Made by a program: the position numbers and the translations under genes. A DNA stretch of 64,000 nt from Shewanella yunxiaonensis (GTDB lineage: Bacteria; Pseudomonadota; Gammaproteobacteria; Enterobacterales; Shewanellaceae): assembly GCF_018223345.1 (NCBI RefSeq), contig NZ_CP073587.1:1957001-2021000 (forward strand), given 5' to 3'. How positions within the stretch are numbered: position 1 is the first letter of the stretch; every line of letters begins with the position of its first letter. The notes beneath the pieces are model-generated. The model was given only the letters and a program-made list of their open reading frames with translations, had not been told where the DNA came from and searched no databases. Shown here in pieces: positions 8,063 to 17,594 of this stretch.

Positions 8063-9916
8063 ATGTCTGCGAAACCTCTGACAACCAAAAATACACTGAT
8101 ATTGATATGGAATGTCATCAACTTTATTCGCAAATTGGTGCTAAATCTGGTGTTCTTCCCGCTGTTCTTCCTCATCCTGATAGTGTTCACCGTAGCACTA
8201 TTTAGCAGTGATGAAGTGAAAGTTGACGACGGCTCGGCACTGGTACTGGATCTGGCTGGCAGATTAGTGGATCAGAAGCAGGACATTGATCCCTTGGATG
8301 CCATTCTGAAACAACGTCAGGGCCGAGATGCTAATGGCGAACTGCTGCTAAGTGATGTGTTGTATAACATCGACAGCGCGGCCAACGACAAACGCATTAG
8401 CGCGCTCGTTTTAGACCTTGGCGATATGGCGCCGGGGGGGATCACCAAGATCCAAACCATTGGCCGCCACATTGAAGCTTTTAAGAAAAGTGGTAAGCCT
8501 GTCATCGCGATGGGTAACTATTACAATCAGTATCAATACTTACTGGCAACCTACGCCGATACAATTTATCTCAATCCACAAGGTATGGTGACCGTTGAAG
8601 GTCTCAGCAGTTACCGGCAATTTTATAAATCTGCATTAGACAAGCTCAAGATCAACACCCATGTCTTCCGTGTTGGCACCTACAAGTCTGCGGTTGAACC
8701 CTTCATTCGCGACGATATGTCTGACGCTGCCAAAGAAGCGAACACTGCATTACTGAATGATATCTGGGATATCTACACGACTACCGCCGCCAAAAATCGA
8801 GGTATTCAACCTAGCGATTTTGGTCTCGACTCAACCCGTTATCTTAAAGTGCTGAACGATGCAGACGGCCAGTCAGGACAGATGGCGCTCGATATGAAGT
8901 GGGTAGACAAGCTCGCTACTGCCGATCAATTCCGTCAGGCGATGATTAAACTGGTAGGTAAAGCCGCTAAAGGTCACAGCTTCAAGCAGATTGATTACTA
9001 CGATTATGCCAGCCTCAACGCGCCTGCTACTCCGGTCTTACCACAAGACGGTATCGGCATTGTGGTCGCAAAAGGTAATATTCTGAATGGGAACCAGCCT
9101 GCCGGTACTATCGGGGGTGACAGTACTTCAGCGCTACTGCGCAAAGCGCGGTTTGATGACAAAATCAAAGCGGTAGTTTTACGCGTAGACAGCCCTGGCG
9201 GCAGCGCATTCGCATCTGAGCAAATCCGTCAGGAAGTGTTAGCATTGAAAGCTGCAGGGAAACCTGTGGTCGTCAGTATGAGCAGTCTGGCGGCTTCTGG
9301 TGGATACTGGATCTCAGCCAGTGCCGATTATATCTATGCTAACCCAGCCACCCTCACCGGCTCTATCGGCATATTCGGCATGCTCACCACGTTTGAAGAC
9401 TCCCTTGCTGCGCTGGGTGTTCATACAGATGGCGTCGCAACCACCGATTGGGCCAATTTATCTGTGACCCGACCGCTTTCAGATGGGGTCAAAGCCGTCA
9501 TTCAGCGACATATAGAACGCGGATATCATGACTTTATTTCGCTAGTCGCCAAAGAACGGCATATGACATTGGAACAAGTCGATAAAATTGCACAGGGTCG
9601 GGTTTGGTCAGGTATCAGAGCCAAACAGTTGGGACTCGTAGACGATTTAGGCGATGAAGACGCTGCCATTGCTAAAGCGGCTGAACTGGCGGGCTTGTCA
9701 CACTATGATACCCGGGTGATTGAAAAAGAACTGACGCCTGAACAGCTGTTCATGCAAAAGTTATTATCCAATGTTGCCGCTTGGGTACCGCCAAGCATTG
9801 CCCACACAAGTGCGGCTCAACAGATACTGACTCAGTTAACCGCAGTGGCACAGGAGTTCGCCTCCTTCGACGATCCCAACAACGTTTACTTATATTGCGA
9901 TAGTTGCAATTATTAA
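8063..9916 (+). CDS. sppA: Signal peptide peptidase SppA, 67K type
   Basis: SppA is an inner-membrane serine protease that degrades cleaved signal peptides in the periplasm. The 617-residue protein has one N-terminal membrane anchor (about residues 25-48) and two tandem S49 domains, as in E. coli. The Ser/Lys dyad is visible: Lys208 in RVGTYKSAVEP from the first domain and Ser412 in SLAASGGYW from the second (E. coli Lys209/Ser409). A strong ribosome site, AAGGAAAGG, precedes the ATG. It is divergent from fadH and ends at a strong terminator, so it is probably transcribed alone. Confidence 0.96.
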   Translation: MSAKPLTTKNTLILIWNVINFIRKLVLNLVFFPLFFLILIVFTVALFSSDEVKVDDGSALVLDLAGRLVDQKQDIDPLDAILKQRQGRDANGELLLSDVLYNIDSAANDKRISALVLDLGDMAPGGITKIQTIGRHIEAFKKSGKPVIAMGNYYNQYQYLLATYADTIYLNPQGMVTVEGLSSYRQFYKSALDKLKINTHVFRVGTYKSAVEPFIRDDMSDAAKEANTALLNDIWDIYTTTAAKNRGIQPSDFGLDSTRYLKVLNDADGQSGQMALDMKWVDKLATADQFRQAMIKLVGKAAKGHSFKQIDYYDYASLNAPATPVLPQDGIGIVVAKGNILNGNQPAGTIGGDSTSALLRKARFDDKIKAVVLRVDSPGGSAFASEQIRQEVLALKAAGKPVVVSMSSLAASGGYWISASADYIYANPATLTGSIGIFGMLTTFEDSLAALGVHTDGVATTDWANLSVTRPLSDGVKAVIQRHIERGYHDFISLVAKERHMTLEQVDKIAQGRVWSGIRAKQLGLVDDLGDEDAAIAKAAELAGLSHYDTRVIEKELTPEQLFMQKLLSNVAAWVPPSIAHTSAAQQILTQLTAVAQEFASFDDPNNVYLYCDSCNY

Positions 9917-9925
9917 ATAAACGTC

Positions 9926-9953
9926 AATAAAGCCCGGTTATCCGGGCTTTATT
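9926..9953 (+). terminator. Intrinsic terminator of sppA
   Basis: A 12-base perfect stem (9926-9937 with 9942-9953, GC-rich core GCCCGG/CCGGGC) with a TTAT loop, followed by a long T-run to 9960. Confidence 0.93.
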
Positions 9954-10010
9954 TTTTTTTATTGATATAATTTAGTCTCGATTTTTATAGTAACCACAAC
10001 GCTGTACCCG

Positions 10011-11024
10011 ATGACTAAAAAAAATATCTATATTGCTTATACCGGCGGCACCATCGGTATGCAGAAAACTGAACATGGCTTTGCTCCTGTGGCGGGTTTT
10101 CTGACTGAATGTCTTAACTCAATGCCTGAATTCTTCCGAGAAGAGATGCCGGCGTTTGTATTGCACGAATATTCTCCCGTGATCGACTCTTCCAATATGT
10201 CCCCTGCACATTGGCAGATGATTGCCAATGACATAGAAGCAAATTACGACAAGTATGATGGATTTGTGATCCTGCATGGTACCGATACGATGGCTTTCAC
10301 GGCATCAGCATTGTCTTTTATGCTGCAGGATCTCTCCAAACCGGTGATTATTACTGGTTCGCAGATCCCCCTGTCAGAACTGCGCTCGGACGGTCAAACC
10401 AACCTTTTGAATGCGCTCTATATTGCCGCGAATTATCCGGTGGCTGAGGTCTGTTTGTTTTTTAACAATAAACTTTTCCGCGGTAATCGTACCACTAAAG
10501 CGCACGCTGATGGCTTTGACGCATTTGCTTCACCGAATTTTCCATTACTACTGGAAGCGGGCATCAAGATCCGTTTGCACGCAGGCACGATTGCTAGCAA
10601 CGATTCCAAGCCGTTAAAAGTGACCCACATTCACCCGCAACCTATCGGGATAGTGACTTTATATCCTGGAATTTCGAATGAGATTTTTAAAAACATCTTA
10701 CAGCAACCAGTTAAAGCACTGATTTTATTAACTTATGGTGTTGGTAATGCACCACAAGATCCTGAATTATTGCAAACGCTAAAGCAGGCTCATGATAACG
10801 GCATCGTGTTAGTCAATCTGACACAATGTCGCCAAGGCAGGGTTAATATGGGCGGTTATGCAACAGGCAATGCGTTAGCAGAAGCCGGACTTATCAGTGG
10901 TTACGATATGACCACCGAAGCGGCATTAGCCAAACTGCATTACCTGTTCTCAAAGGACCTCAGTGTCAGTGAGATCCGAGAAAAAATGCAGCAAAATCTG
11001 TGCGGTGAACTGACCAACGATTAA
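10011..11024 (+). CDS. ansA: L-asparaginase I (cytoplasmic type)
   Basis: The enzyme hydrolyses L-asparagine to aspartate and ammonia. Its 337 residues fit type I. The first catalytic threonine, Thr14, lies in YTGGTIGM, and the second motif LHGTDTMAFTA supplies Thr91 and Asp92; the lysine in NRTTKAHADGFDAF completes the active site. There is no signal peptide, which separates it from the periplasmic type II enzyme. sppA and ansA are also neighbours in E. coli. The ATG has only a weak ribosome site. A perfectly palindromic terminator follows. Confidence 0.95.
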   Translation: MTKKNIYIAYTGGTIGMQKTEHGFAPVAGFLTECLNSMPEFFREEMPAFVLHEYSPVIDSSNMSPAHWQMIANDIEANYDKYDGFVILHGTDTMAFTASALSFMLQDLSKPVIITGSQIPLSELRSDGQTNLLNALYIAANYPVAEVCLFFNNKLFRGNRTTKAHADGFDAFASPNFPLLLEAGIKIRLHAGTIASNDSKPLKVTHIHPQPIGIVTLYPGISNEIFKNILQQPVKALILLTYGVGNAPQDPELLQTLKQAHDNGIVLVNLTQCRQGRVNMGGYATGNALAEAGLISGYDMTTEAALAKLHYLFSKDLSVSEIREKMQQNLCGELTND

Positions 11025-11029
11025 TCTCT

Positions 11030-11063
11030 AAAAATAAGGCCCAGAATTCTGGGCCTTATTTTT
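11030..11063. terminator. Bidirectional terminator between ansA and yeaC
   Basis: A 34-base perfect palindrome centred on GAATTC (11044-11049), with A-run on the left and T-run on the right, so it can stop both ansA and the converging yeaC-like gene. It overlaps the stop codon of the latter (11062-11064). Confidence 0.92.
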
Positions 11064-11343
11064 ACAATTCGTCTTCTTTAAATTCGGCAATCGTGTCACC
11101 GCGAAAACGTTTCTTAAGTTCGGCCTTTGAAAGCTCAATCACGGTGCCGTCATTACCGATGGTAAAGTGCTCATGCAGATGCAATCGACGTTGCTGAAAC
11201 AACATGACCACTTGCAAGGTTGAATCTCGCTGGGCTTCAGACAAGGCACTGCCATCTTCCCATTTACCAGTTTCGGCGGCGCTTTTCAGGCGCTCATAAA
11301 CCTCAAGCGGCATCTCATCTATGACTTTTAACAGATCGGTCAT
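11062..11343 (-). CDS. yeaC: YeaC family small protein (DUF1315)
   Basis: This 93-residue protein resembles E. coli YeaC over most of its length: an N-terminal segment like MTPEVYQRL (here MPLEVYERL), the GKW.DG.AL core and a middle LQVVMLFQQRR helix. The family has no established function. No membrane segment or signal is seen, so it is probably cytoplasmic. The start overlaps the stop of the upstream zinc-ribbon gene by 4 bases, so the two are coupled in one transcript. The stop codon lies inside the terminator shared with ansA. Confidence 0.8.
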   Translation of the reverse strand: MTDLLKVIDEMPLEVYERLKSAAETGKWEDGSALSEAQRDSTLQVVMLFQQRRLHLHEHFTIGNDGTVIELSKAELKKRFRGDTIAEFKEDEL

Positions 11344-11657
11344 AACTGTTTCCGTTTATTCAGGATAATACGCACGCGAGTAACCAAATACCCAACAAAA
11401 CCAAAGGCAAAAAGTACGCCACCGATAATCGCACGAGGACCACTGGCAACCTCACCGCCCCAAAACCACACGACGACACCTGCAATAAAGGCAGTCATGG
11501 CAATAAAACTATGGGTCATCAGTCTGCTGGACTTTTCAATCTGCTTGATACGTTGCGCAGAGGAGAGATCGCCATCCAGCGCCGTCTGGCAATGAGGACA
11601 AGTTTTAGCTTTGTCAGAAATACGTTTATCACAAATTGGACAAGTAGTCAGAGCCAT
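11340..11657 (-). CDS. Zinc-ribbon membrane protein
   Basis: The 105-residue protein begins with a zinc ribbon, Cys6-x2-Cys9 and Cys20-x2-Cys23 (CPIC...CPHC), followed by a short polar helix and two predicted membrane helices (about residues 48-68 and 76-95) with a basic C-terminus. The zinc ribbon would face the cytoplasm. I do not recognise a named family; such proteins often act as small regulatory or assembly subunits, but that is a guess. It lies 9 bases after the M14 carboxypeptidase and overlaps the yeaC-like gene, so the three probably form an operon. Confidence 0.75.
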   Translation of the reverse strand: MALTTCPICDKRISDKAKTCPHCQTALDGDLSSAQRIKQIEKSSRLMTHSFIAMTAFIAGVVVWFWGGEVASGPRAIIGGVLFAFGFVGYLVTRVRIILNKRKQL

Positions 11658-11666
11658 GCTTCCTCC

Positions 11667-12794
11667 TTAGCGCAACTTATCTACAACAGCGAGCATCGCA
11701 GTTAATGAGGCTTCGCCAAGATGGATACAACGCTCCGGCGACCAACCCAACATGGGATCAGCTAAGTTATCGTTGTCCTTAAATGGCATTTCCAAGGTAT
11801 TAGAAAGACAATTGAAAGTCTGCGCTACCCAATTTGAACCTATGGTTAAATTGGCTTTTCCCGGTTCATCTTTACCATACCCAAATTCAGTCTGGAAATC
11901 GGGACTTATCAGCAATAATGCACTTTCAAAGGCGTTCTGTAGGGCTTGCAATCGCTCCGTCCAATCGGGAATACCCGCACAACCGGCAAGGAACACATAG
12001 GGCAAACCTTCATCACCGTGAACGTCATAAAACAGGTCAACACCGGTTTGCTGCATCTTTTGCACGACATAATAGACTTCAGGACTATTTTCTAAAGAAG
12101 GTGTCTGCCATTCACGGTTGAGGTTAATCCCCTTAGCGTTAGTACGCAGATGACCACGTACGCTGCCATCCGGGTTCATATTTGGGACTATATAAAAATT
12201 CGCTTTATCCAACAGTTGCTTAGCAACTGGATCATCAGGGTCCAACAATTTATATAACAACCCTTCGACTAGCCATTCCGCCATCGTTTCACCAGGATGC
12301 TGACGGGCAGTGATCCAGATAGATTTTTTCTCTTCGCTATCATCACCAATTTTTACCAGCGTCATATCGCGGCCATCTAAGGTCAGCCCTAAATGTTCCA
12401 GCGATACTTTAGGATGGACCTGCACTGAGCTCAGCAAATCCAAGTGTCGTTCATAACTGTAAGGCGCAAAATATGCTATCTGAATGGCATCGGCATCCAA
12501 TTCGACGGCAATGCTCAGCTTTCCATCTTGATACTGTGTCGGCAAACGAAACCAGTGTTGGCGATCATAACTGGCGACAGCCTGATAGTTCTCCCAGCCT
12601 TTGGGATAGGATGAACTACCAGCATTGACGATGTTGAGGGTGTAACTGTTACCGACATCACCTTCAAAACGAAAGTTAAACCATTGATAGAATTCACCAC
12701 CTTCGTCCTGACGAATGGCCAGTTGAATATCATCTTTATTTGCCAGGCTTAAAACCTGGATGTTGCCACCATCAAAATTGGCGCTGATCCGCAT
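11667..12794 (-). CDS. M14 family zinc carboxypeptidase (cytosolic carboxypeptidase type)
   Basis: The 375-residue protein has an N-terminal beta-sandwich domain (about 1-125) and an M14 metallocarboxypeptidase domain. Zinc ligands are His166 and Glu169 in RQHPGETMAEW and His259 in DVHGDEG; substrate-binding NLNREW (about 224-229) and the catalytic Glu335 in NTLEMPFKD are present, so it should be active. The N-terminal domain and GET motif place it in the M14B/CCP-like group. No signal peptide is seen, so it is probably cytoplasmic. I chose 12794 because AAGGA lies 7 bases upstream; an in-frame start at 12863 would add a non-conserved stretch. It heads the operon with the zinc-ribbon and YeaC-like genes. 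Confidence 0.88.
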   Translation of the reverse strand: MRISANFDGGNIQVLSLANKDDIQLAIRQDEGGEFYQWFNFRFEGDVGNSYTLNIVNAGSSSYPKGWENYQAVASYDRQHWFRLPTQYQDGKLSIAVELDADAIQIAYFAPYSYERHLDLLSSVQVHPKVSLEHLGLTLDGRDMTLVKIGDDSEEKKSIWITARQHPGETMAEWLVEGLLYKLLDPDDPVAKQLLDKANFYIVPNMNPDGSVRGHLRTNAKGINLNREWQTPSLENSPEVYYVVQKMQQTGVDLFYDVHGDEGLPYVFLAGCAGIPDWTERLQALQNAFESALLLISPDFQTEFGYGKDEPGKANLTIGSNWVAQTFNCLSNTLEMPFKDNDNLADPMLGWSPERCIHLGEASLTAMLAVVDKLR

Positions 12795-12913
12795 ACAAAT
12801 TCCTTGATTGTCAGCCGGAATGTTTACTACCGGCGAGCCAAAAATCGCCCTAGGATAAACCAAAATGACAAAGGATTAAATGCAACTTAGCCGATGTGGA
12901 CAGGAATAAGAAA

Positions 12914-12929
12914 GGCAGCCTTAGCTGCC
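12914..12929 (-). terminator. Terminator of the DUF885 gene
   Basis: GGCAGC and GCTGCC pair around a four-base loop; on the minus strand a T-rich stretch (TTTCTT) follows. Confidence 0.75.
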
Positions 12930-12946
12930 CTTTTGTGTTAGTTTAA

Positions 12947-14731
12947 TTATTGCTGCAACATCAACTGGCGGATGTATTTAACCGGTGCGCTGCCATAACT
13001 TAGAAACTGTTCATTGAATTTTTCCAGATTAAACGCCTTGCCTTCCTTCGCTTTGATCTCGTCACGCAAATCGTAGATCGCCCGGAAACCGGCATAATAA
13101 CTGGTGAGCTGTACTTGACTTAATGTCGCCCGACGCCATTTACCCTCAGCCTCAGCCTGTTGCTGGAATGCTTCCTTCGTCATTAGATCCATCGCTTCAG
13201 CTTTCGTCATACCCTTCACCTGAATGCTGTAATCGAGGATAGTGTTGCAAATCACCCGCAGGTTCCACTTGAAGTACATCAACCATAGTTCTGGCTCAAA
13301 GTTGCCATACCCTTCTTCCAGCATCATTCGTTCCGCGTAAACTGCCCAGCCCTCGATCATGGCACCGTTGCCAAACAGGCTTTTGATCAAACTGGGTGAT
13401 TTATTGGCGTAAACCAATTGGGCGTAATGACCAGGAATCGCTTCATGGATATTGAGGATCTGAAGCACCCAATGGTTATATTCACGTAGATAACTCTCTG
13501 CGGCACTGTCCGACATTCCATCAAGCGGCGTAACGTTGTAATAGGTATTGCCACCTTGTTCATAAGGCCCAGGAGCGCTAACCGATGCGCCGGCAACCCC
13601 ACCAAAATAGGCAGGAGTTTCACGGACTACCAAAGGTTTATCTTTATCCAATTGCACTAAGTGGTGATCATTGACGAACTGAATTAATTGCGGCAATTGT
13701 TGTTTAACTTCAGCAACAAAGTTCTCACGCTTCACATGGTTTACCGACAATTTATCTATCAGCTGCCGAATAGCCTGTTTTTCATCTTTAGGCTTTTCAG
13801 TTGTGAAATATTTTGACCACAATTTATCGGTGATCTTCGCCATTTCACCTTGAACTTTTTCCTTATCAATTAATGCCTTTTCATATAAGGCTTTAGCGGT
13901 CATACCTGACTGAATATCATAAAAAAACTTTTGCTCATAAAGTTTTTCACCGATACGAAAACTTCTGGCACCCTGCTGCTGCAATTTAATTTCAAGTGTT
14001 TTGAGGAAACTGATGTAGCCATTGATTGCAACGTTCGCAGCCGCAAAACGGGTTTTAAACAATTGCTTTTCTTCAGCAGTCAGCCCTGAGTCCGCCGCGG
14101 TTTGCAGTAACTCATCTGACAACACTGAAAATGCCCCCTGATTTTGTACAATCGCGAGCTGCGTATGTTCCAGTGTTGGATCGTTGATGTTGGCTTCAGC
14201 CGCCTTATAGTAAGCCGGAACATTCTCCAAGCGGGCAAGAGCTGACCTTAACCGAACATCTAACGGCGCATAATTTTCATTGATTATCTGTGCAAAACCA
14301 CCAGCGACATTGTAACTGGAAGGATCCCATTGCCAGGCTCTAAAGGTATTGATTTCCCATGCAGTACTGGCGAGTTGATTTTCAATCAAGCGGTAATCGA
14401 TAAGATTAGCTGGCGTTAATGATGCGGTGCTGAAGTGACTCAACAATGTCTGGTACTTCGCGATGAACGCCAACATCTCACGGCGACTAGCCGCATCTGG
14501 CACCTGTAAATTCGCATCATATTGGTGATAACCACTATATAACGCGTAGGTTGGCGCCTGTTTCCAGAAATCATCGATAAACTGTTGGCTAAATAATTTG
14601 AACTGCTGATTTTGATCGGCGTTAGCTGCAGATATTAGATGTTCACTTTTGGCTAAAGTGCCATCCGACTGACATGCGGTAAGGCCGCCCAATGCAATAC
14701 TTACCACCAGCGGCAATATCAGTTTATTCAT
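12947..14731 (-). CDS. DUF885 family lipoprotein, putative metallohydrolase
   Basis: The 594-residue protein has a lipoprotein signal peptide with lipobox LTAC and lipidated Cys20. The rest is the alpha-helical DUF885 fold, with the family motif HEAIPGH (an HExxxxH variant) and a later glutamate-bearing motif GWAVYAERMMLEEG, both resembling the zinc site of M3-like and M32-like peptidases. It is probably an outer- or inner-membrane-anchored periplasmic peptidase, though substrates of this family are not established. It is transcribed alone and ends at a hairpin. Confidence 0.85.
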   Translation of the reverse strand: MNKLILPLVVSIALGGLTACQSDGTLAKSEHLISAANADQNQQFKLFSQQFIDDFWKQAPTYALYSGYHQYDANLQVPDAASRREMLAFIAKYQTLLSHFSTASLTPANLIDYRLIENQLASTAWEINTFRAWQWDPSSYNVAGGFAQIINENYAPLDVRLRSALARLENVPAYYKAAEANINDPTLEHTQLAIVQNQGAFSVLSDELLQTAADSGLTAEEKQLFKTRFAAANVAINGYISFLKTLEIKLQQQGARSFRIGEKLYEQKFFYDIQSGMTAKALYEKALIDKEKVQGEMAKITDKLWSKYFTTEKPKDEKQAIRQLIDKLSVNHVKRENFVAEVKQQLPQLIQFVNDHHLVQLDKDKPLVVRETPAYFGGVAGASVSAPGPYEQGGNTYYNVTPLDGMSDSAAESYLREYNHWVLQILNIHEAIPGHYAQLVYANKSPSLIKSLFGNGAMIEGWAVYAERMMLEEGYGNFEPELWLMYFKWNLRVICNTILDYSIQVKGMTKAEAMDLMTKEAFQQQAEAEGKWRRATLSQVQLTSYYAGFRAIYDLRDEIKAKEGKAFNLEKFNEQFLSYGSAPVKYIRQLMLQQ

Positions 14732-14843
14732 GAAGTTGCTTCCTTTCTTGTACTTTTATTGCGTCCGAGTTAACCACGGCATCGGCCAGATTGCAGCTAC
14801 AAATCAATGATTCTCACAGTTTGTTACAAGTTAACAGATACGA

Positions 14844-15308
14844 TTATTTTGCTATTGGCGAGTAAACGGTTGATTTATCAATACACCAGCCGCCTTTGCC
14901 CTCAGGCTTGTCCTGCGGAAAACCGGTGAACAGCTTATTATCAGCGGTATGTTGTAATACCAGCGGTTTAGGCTGGGTTTTGTCATCCCAATATAAGGTC
15001 AGCATTAATGCTTCGCCGCCATCACAGGTGTTCAGATGTGCATCAGCCACTTCTGCGTAAGCGCTACCATGATATTCACTAATCGTCGGCTCCTGACACT
15101 GAGTATTGTCATATAACCGAGCATCACTGCGATAAGTGTCTTTGCCAAATTCCATCGTGAATTCTTTACTTTTTGCCCCATCAACAATGCAACCACTGCT
15201 CCAACTACCGAATAAAGGCAGTTGCTTGGCCTTCTGATGCTGCCAACCGAAAACACCAAGTAAGACTAATGCAACGACAGCCACCGCAATCACAATAGTT
15301 TTAGACAT
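14844..15308 (-). CDS. Hypothetical membrane-anchored periplasmic protein
   Basis: I do not recognise this 154-residue protein. It has one N-terminal membrane segment (about residues 4-23) with too few polar residues to show a clear cleavage site, followed by a soluble domain of about 125 residues. Four cysteines (in SGCIVDG, TQCQEP, NTCDGG and WCIDKS) suggest two disulfides and a periplasmic location. The domain has alternating beta-strand character and a closing SGC...WCIDKS frame. It is divergent from dgt and has no partner gene. Confidence 0.7.
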   Translation of the reverse strand: MSKTIVIAVAVVALVLLGVFGWQHQKAKQLPLFGSWSSGCIVDGAKSKEFTMEFGKDTYRSDARLYDNTQCQEPTISEYHGSAYAEVADAHLNTCDGGEALMLTLYWDDKTQPKPLVLQHTADNKLFTGFPQDKPEGKGGWCIDKSTVYSPIAK

Positions 15309-15437
15309 CTATGCGCGCTCCTATGCTGAAAAATTAAGGCGCTGTGACAATACCACAGATTGGTTTAGACTGGGGACATAGGAAATAAATTATCTTTCTC
15401 TAAAAGATCAGTTAGATATCTACTACTCGGGATCACC

Positions 15438-16892
15438 ATGGCAAATGTCGATTTCTCTCGCCGCATCACCGTTGCACGCCCATACAACATGCGCAACCAA
15501 GACAACAGTGATACTAGGCAAGCACTGCAACATGCATTTGAAAGCGATCGAGGCCGCATTATCAATTCAGCTGCCATCCGCAGATTACAACAAAAGACCC
15601 AAGTATTTCCGCTGGAACGTAATGCCGCGGTAAGAAGTCGTCTCACGCATTCACTCGAAGTACAGCAAACCGGACGTTTTATCGTACAAAAGATTTTTGA
15701 ATATCTATTAGCTCAGCAGCATTCCTTAAGCCAACTGGGCCTTAATAATATGGAACGCTCTCTAGAAACGTTGGTAGAAATGGCTTGTCTGATGCACGAT
15801 GTCGGTAATCCGCCCTTTGGTCATTTTGGTGAAGCGGCGATAAGTGACTGGTTCCAATCGCACATCAACACCATAGCGCCTGCCGACTTCACTAGTAATA
15901 GTGGCCTCGTCCGCGACATCAGCCATTTTGAAGGCAATGCTCAGGGATTACGGCTGATGCACACGTTGCTGGGTTTAAATCTCACTTATAGTCAGTTGGC
16001 TGGCATTCTGAAGTACACTCGTTGCGGCTCTCTGGACCAAGCCGACATTCCTAAAAGTAAGTCTTACTTGATGAAAAAAGTCGGATATTATGAAAGTGAA
16101 CGGTCTGTGGTAAACGCCATCTACCAGACTTTGAATATGCCTAAAGATAGTCGCCATCCGGTCAGCTATATCATGGAGGCGGCGGATGACATTTCATATT
16201 GTTTGGCCGATATCGAAGATGCCGTCGAAAAAGATGTCATTTCTCTCACCTATTTACAACGACAACTTGCTGAAGAATATCCGCAGCAATGCCAGAAAAT
16301 GCAGTTACCCTCAACGCATCATGTGCTGATGAACGATGCTATCAGTTATGCGCAAACTGCGGCAGATAAGAATGGTATTAATCCGCAAAGCCAGTTTTTC
16401 ACTTTCTTGCGTGTGAAACTGATCCATCCATTGGTTGAGCACGCCGCGCAGCGATTTGTCGACAATCTGGACATTATTTTCAATGGCGAATTAAACCAGC
16501 CATTGTTGGAAGATAACGGCTACCAACATGCCATTACCGAATCATTAAAGCAGGTCGCGTTTCGAGAAGTTTTCAGCCATAAAGAAGTTGAACAGATGGA
16601 ATTACGCGGGTATCGCATCGTCAGCACGTTACTAGATTGCTATAAGCCACTGTTAACGCTAACCGCAGAGGGCTTTGGCGAGCTAATGGCCGGTACCGCT
16701 AAAGGCTGCTTAATTGAGAAACGATTACTGAAAAGATTACCCCCCAAGCATCTCGCAACATATAGACGCTCAGTTGCTGAGCCCCAGTTACCAGAGTTCT
16801 ATCATCGCTGCCGGCTGATACAGGATTATATCAGCGGCATGACCGACGAATTTGCGTTGGATGAATATCGATTATTGATGGCGTTAGATTGA
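15438..16892 (+). CDS. dgt: dGTP triphosphohydrolase
   Basis: The 484-residue HD-domain enzyme hydrolyses dGTP to deoxyguanosine and tripolyphosphate, tuning dNTP pools. The HD ligands are visible as His71 (SRLTHSLEV) and His120-Asp121 (CLMHDVGNPPFGHFGE). The N-terminal segment with RRL...KTQVFPLE and the long helical C-terminus match the Dgt family and its usual length of about 440-505. The gene is transcribed alone and converges on a small unknown gene. Family members can restrict phage by lowering dGTP, but nothing around this copy suggests a defence island. Confidence 0.9.
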   Translation: MANVDFSRRITVARPYNMRNQDNSDTRQALQHAFESDRGRIINSAAIRRLQQKTQVFPLERNAAVRSRLTHSLEVQQTGRFIVQKIFEYLLAQQHSLSQLGLNNMERSLETLVEMACLMHDVGNPPFGHFGEAAISDWFQSHINTIAPADFTSNSGLVRDISHFEGNAQGLRLMHTLLGLNLTYSQLAGILKYTRCGSLDQADIPKSKSYLMKKVGYYESERSVVNAIYQTLNMPKDSRHPVSYIMEAADDISYCLADIEDAVEKDVISLTYLQRQLAEEYPQQCQKMQLPSTHHVLMNDAISYAQTAADKNGINPQSQFFTFLRVKLIHPLVEHAAQRFVDNLDIIFNGELNQPLLEDNGYQHAITESLKQVAFREVFSHKEVEQMELRGYRIVSTLLDCYKPLLTLTAEGFGELMAGTAKGCLIEKRLLKRLPPKHLATYRRSVAEPQLPEFYHRCRLIQDYISGMTDEFALDEYRLLMALD

Positions 16893-16903
16893 TCGCGTCT
16901 TCG

Positions 16904-17176
16904 TTAACTACGCCGAATGCGAACTACGCGCATGGTTTCCATCTCAAACCCCGCCACTAATGTTGTTTGCGGATAATAATCGAGCGTGACTTGCGCCCCT
17001 TTCAAACTGCGGTATTTTTTCGGACGTCTGAAACGAAATGGTATTTCACAATTCTTGACCATCAAGGTATGTTGAACCCATTCGCCTTCATCTCTTTGGG
17101 TGTGTGACAATACTGTACAACGCTCTGTATGGATCAGTGCAGGATGCTGCTCTTGGGATAAGTCAGAAATACTCAT
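16904..17176 (-). CDS. Conserved-looking hypothetical protein, 90 aa
   Basis: I do not recognise a family. The protein is soluble and basic at its C-terminus (VVRIRRS), with a predominantly beta pattern that includes FRFRRPKKYRSLKGAQVTLDY. There is no signal or membrane segment. Length, a proper ATG and a position tail-to-tail with dgt suggest a real gene. The short basic beta protein could bind nucleic acid, but this is only an inference. Confidence 0.6.
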   Translation of the reverse strand: MSISDLSQEQHPALIHTERCTVLSHTQRDEGEWVQHTLMVKNCEIPFRFRRPKKYRSLKGAQVTLDYYPQTTLVAGFEMETMRVVRIRRS

Positions 17177-17594
17177 TATACTTTACCTCCCGAAACCGTT
17201 TTCTGACGTAAAATCAGGCATTAATAGCCCATTTTCTGCCATAAATGACAGCCGCTAGGCAAATTCCGGCGGCAAACAACAACCCTCGTTGCGATAAACA
17301 GGGAATCAAAATGTTGTTACCGGAATATCCTAACGGTGTGGCCGCATAGGCGTTGCAATCGCAATGTTTACGACCGAATGTGATTGGTTATTGTAGCAAA
17401 TTTAACCAGCTTTTGTGCCAATACCCCCAAATTTGTTGGTAATTAAGCATATCCTTATGATTAGTTACTGGTTTTTCATGGCGACAAAAGTGTTCATGCA
17501 TTAGATTTGATACAAAGTTGTTATTGCCAATTATCCGCCAACAAACAACTATGCTCAGACAAAATCAGGCATTTCAACGGCGTTCGAGGGTGCT
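17177..17594. other. 418-base gap without a recognised gene
   Basis: This AT-rich stretch holds the divergent upstream regions of the 90-aa gene and the membrane protein gene. A 13-base word, AAAATCAGGCATT, occurs in direct orientation at 17210-17222 and 17561-17573, near each flanking gene. I see no RNA gene, terminator or reading frame that I can support. Confidence 0.4.
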
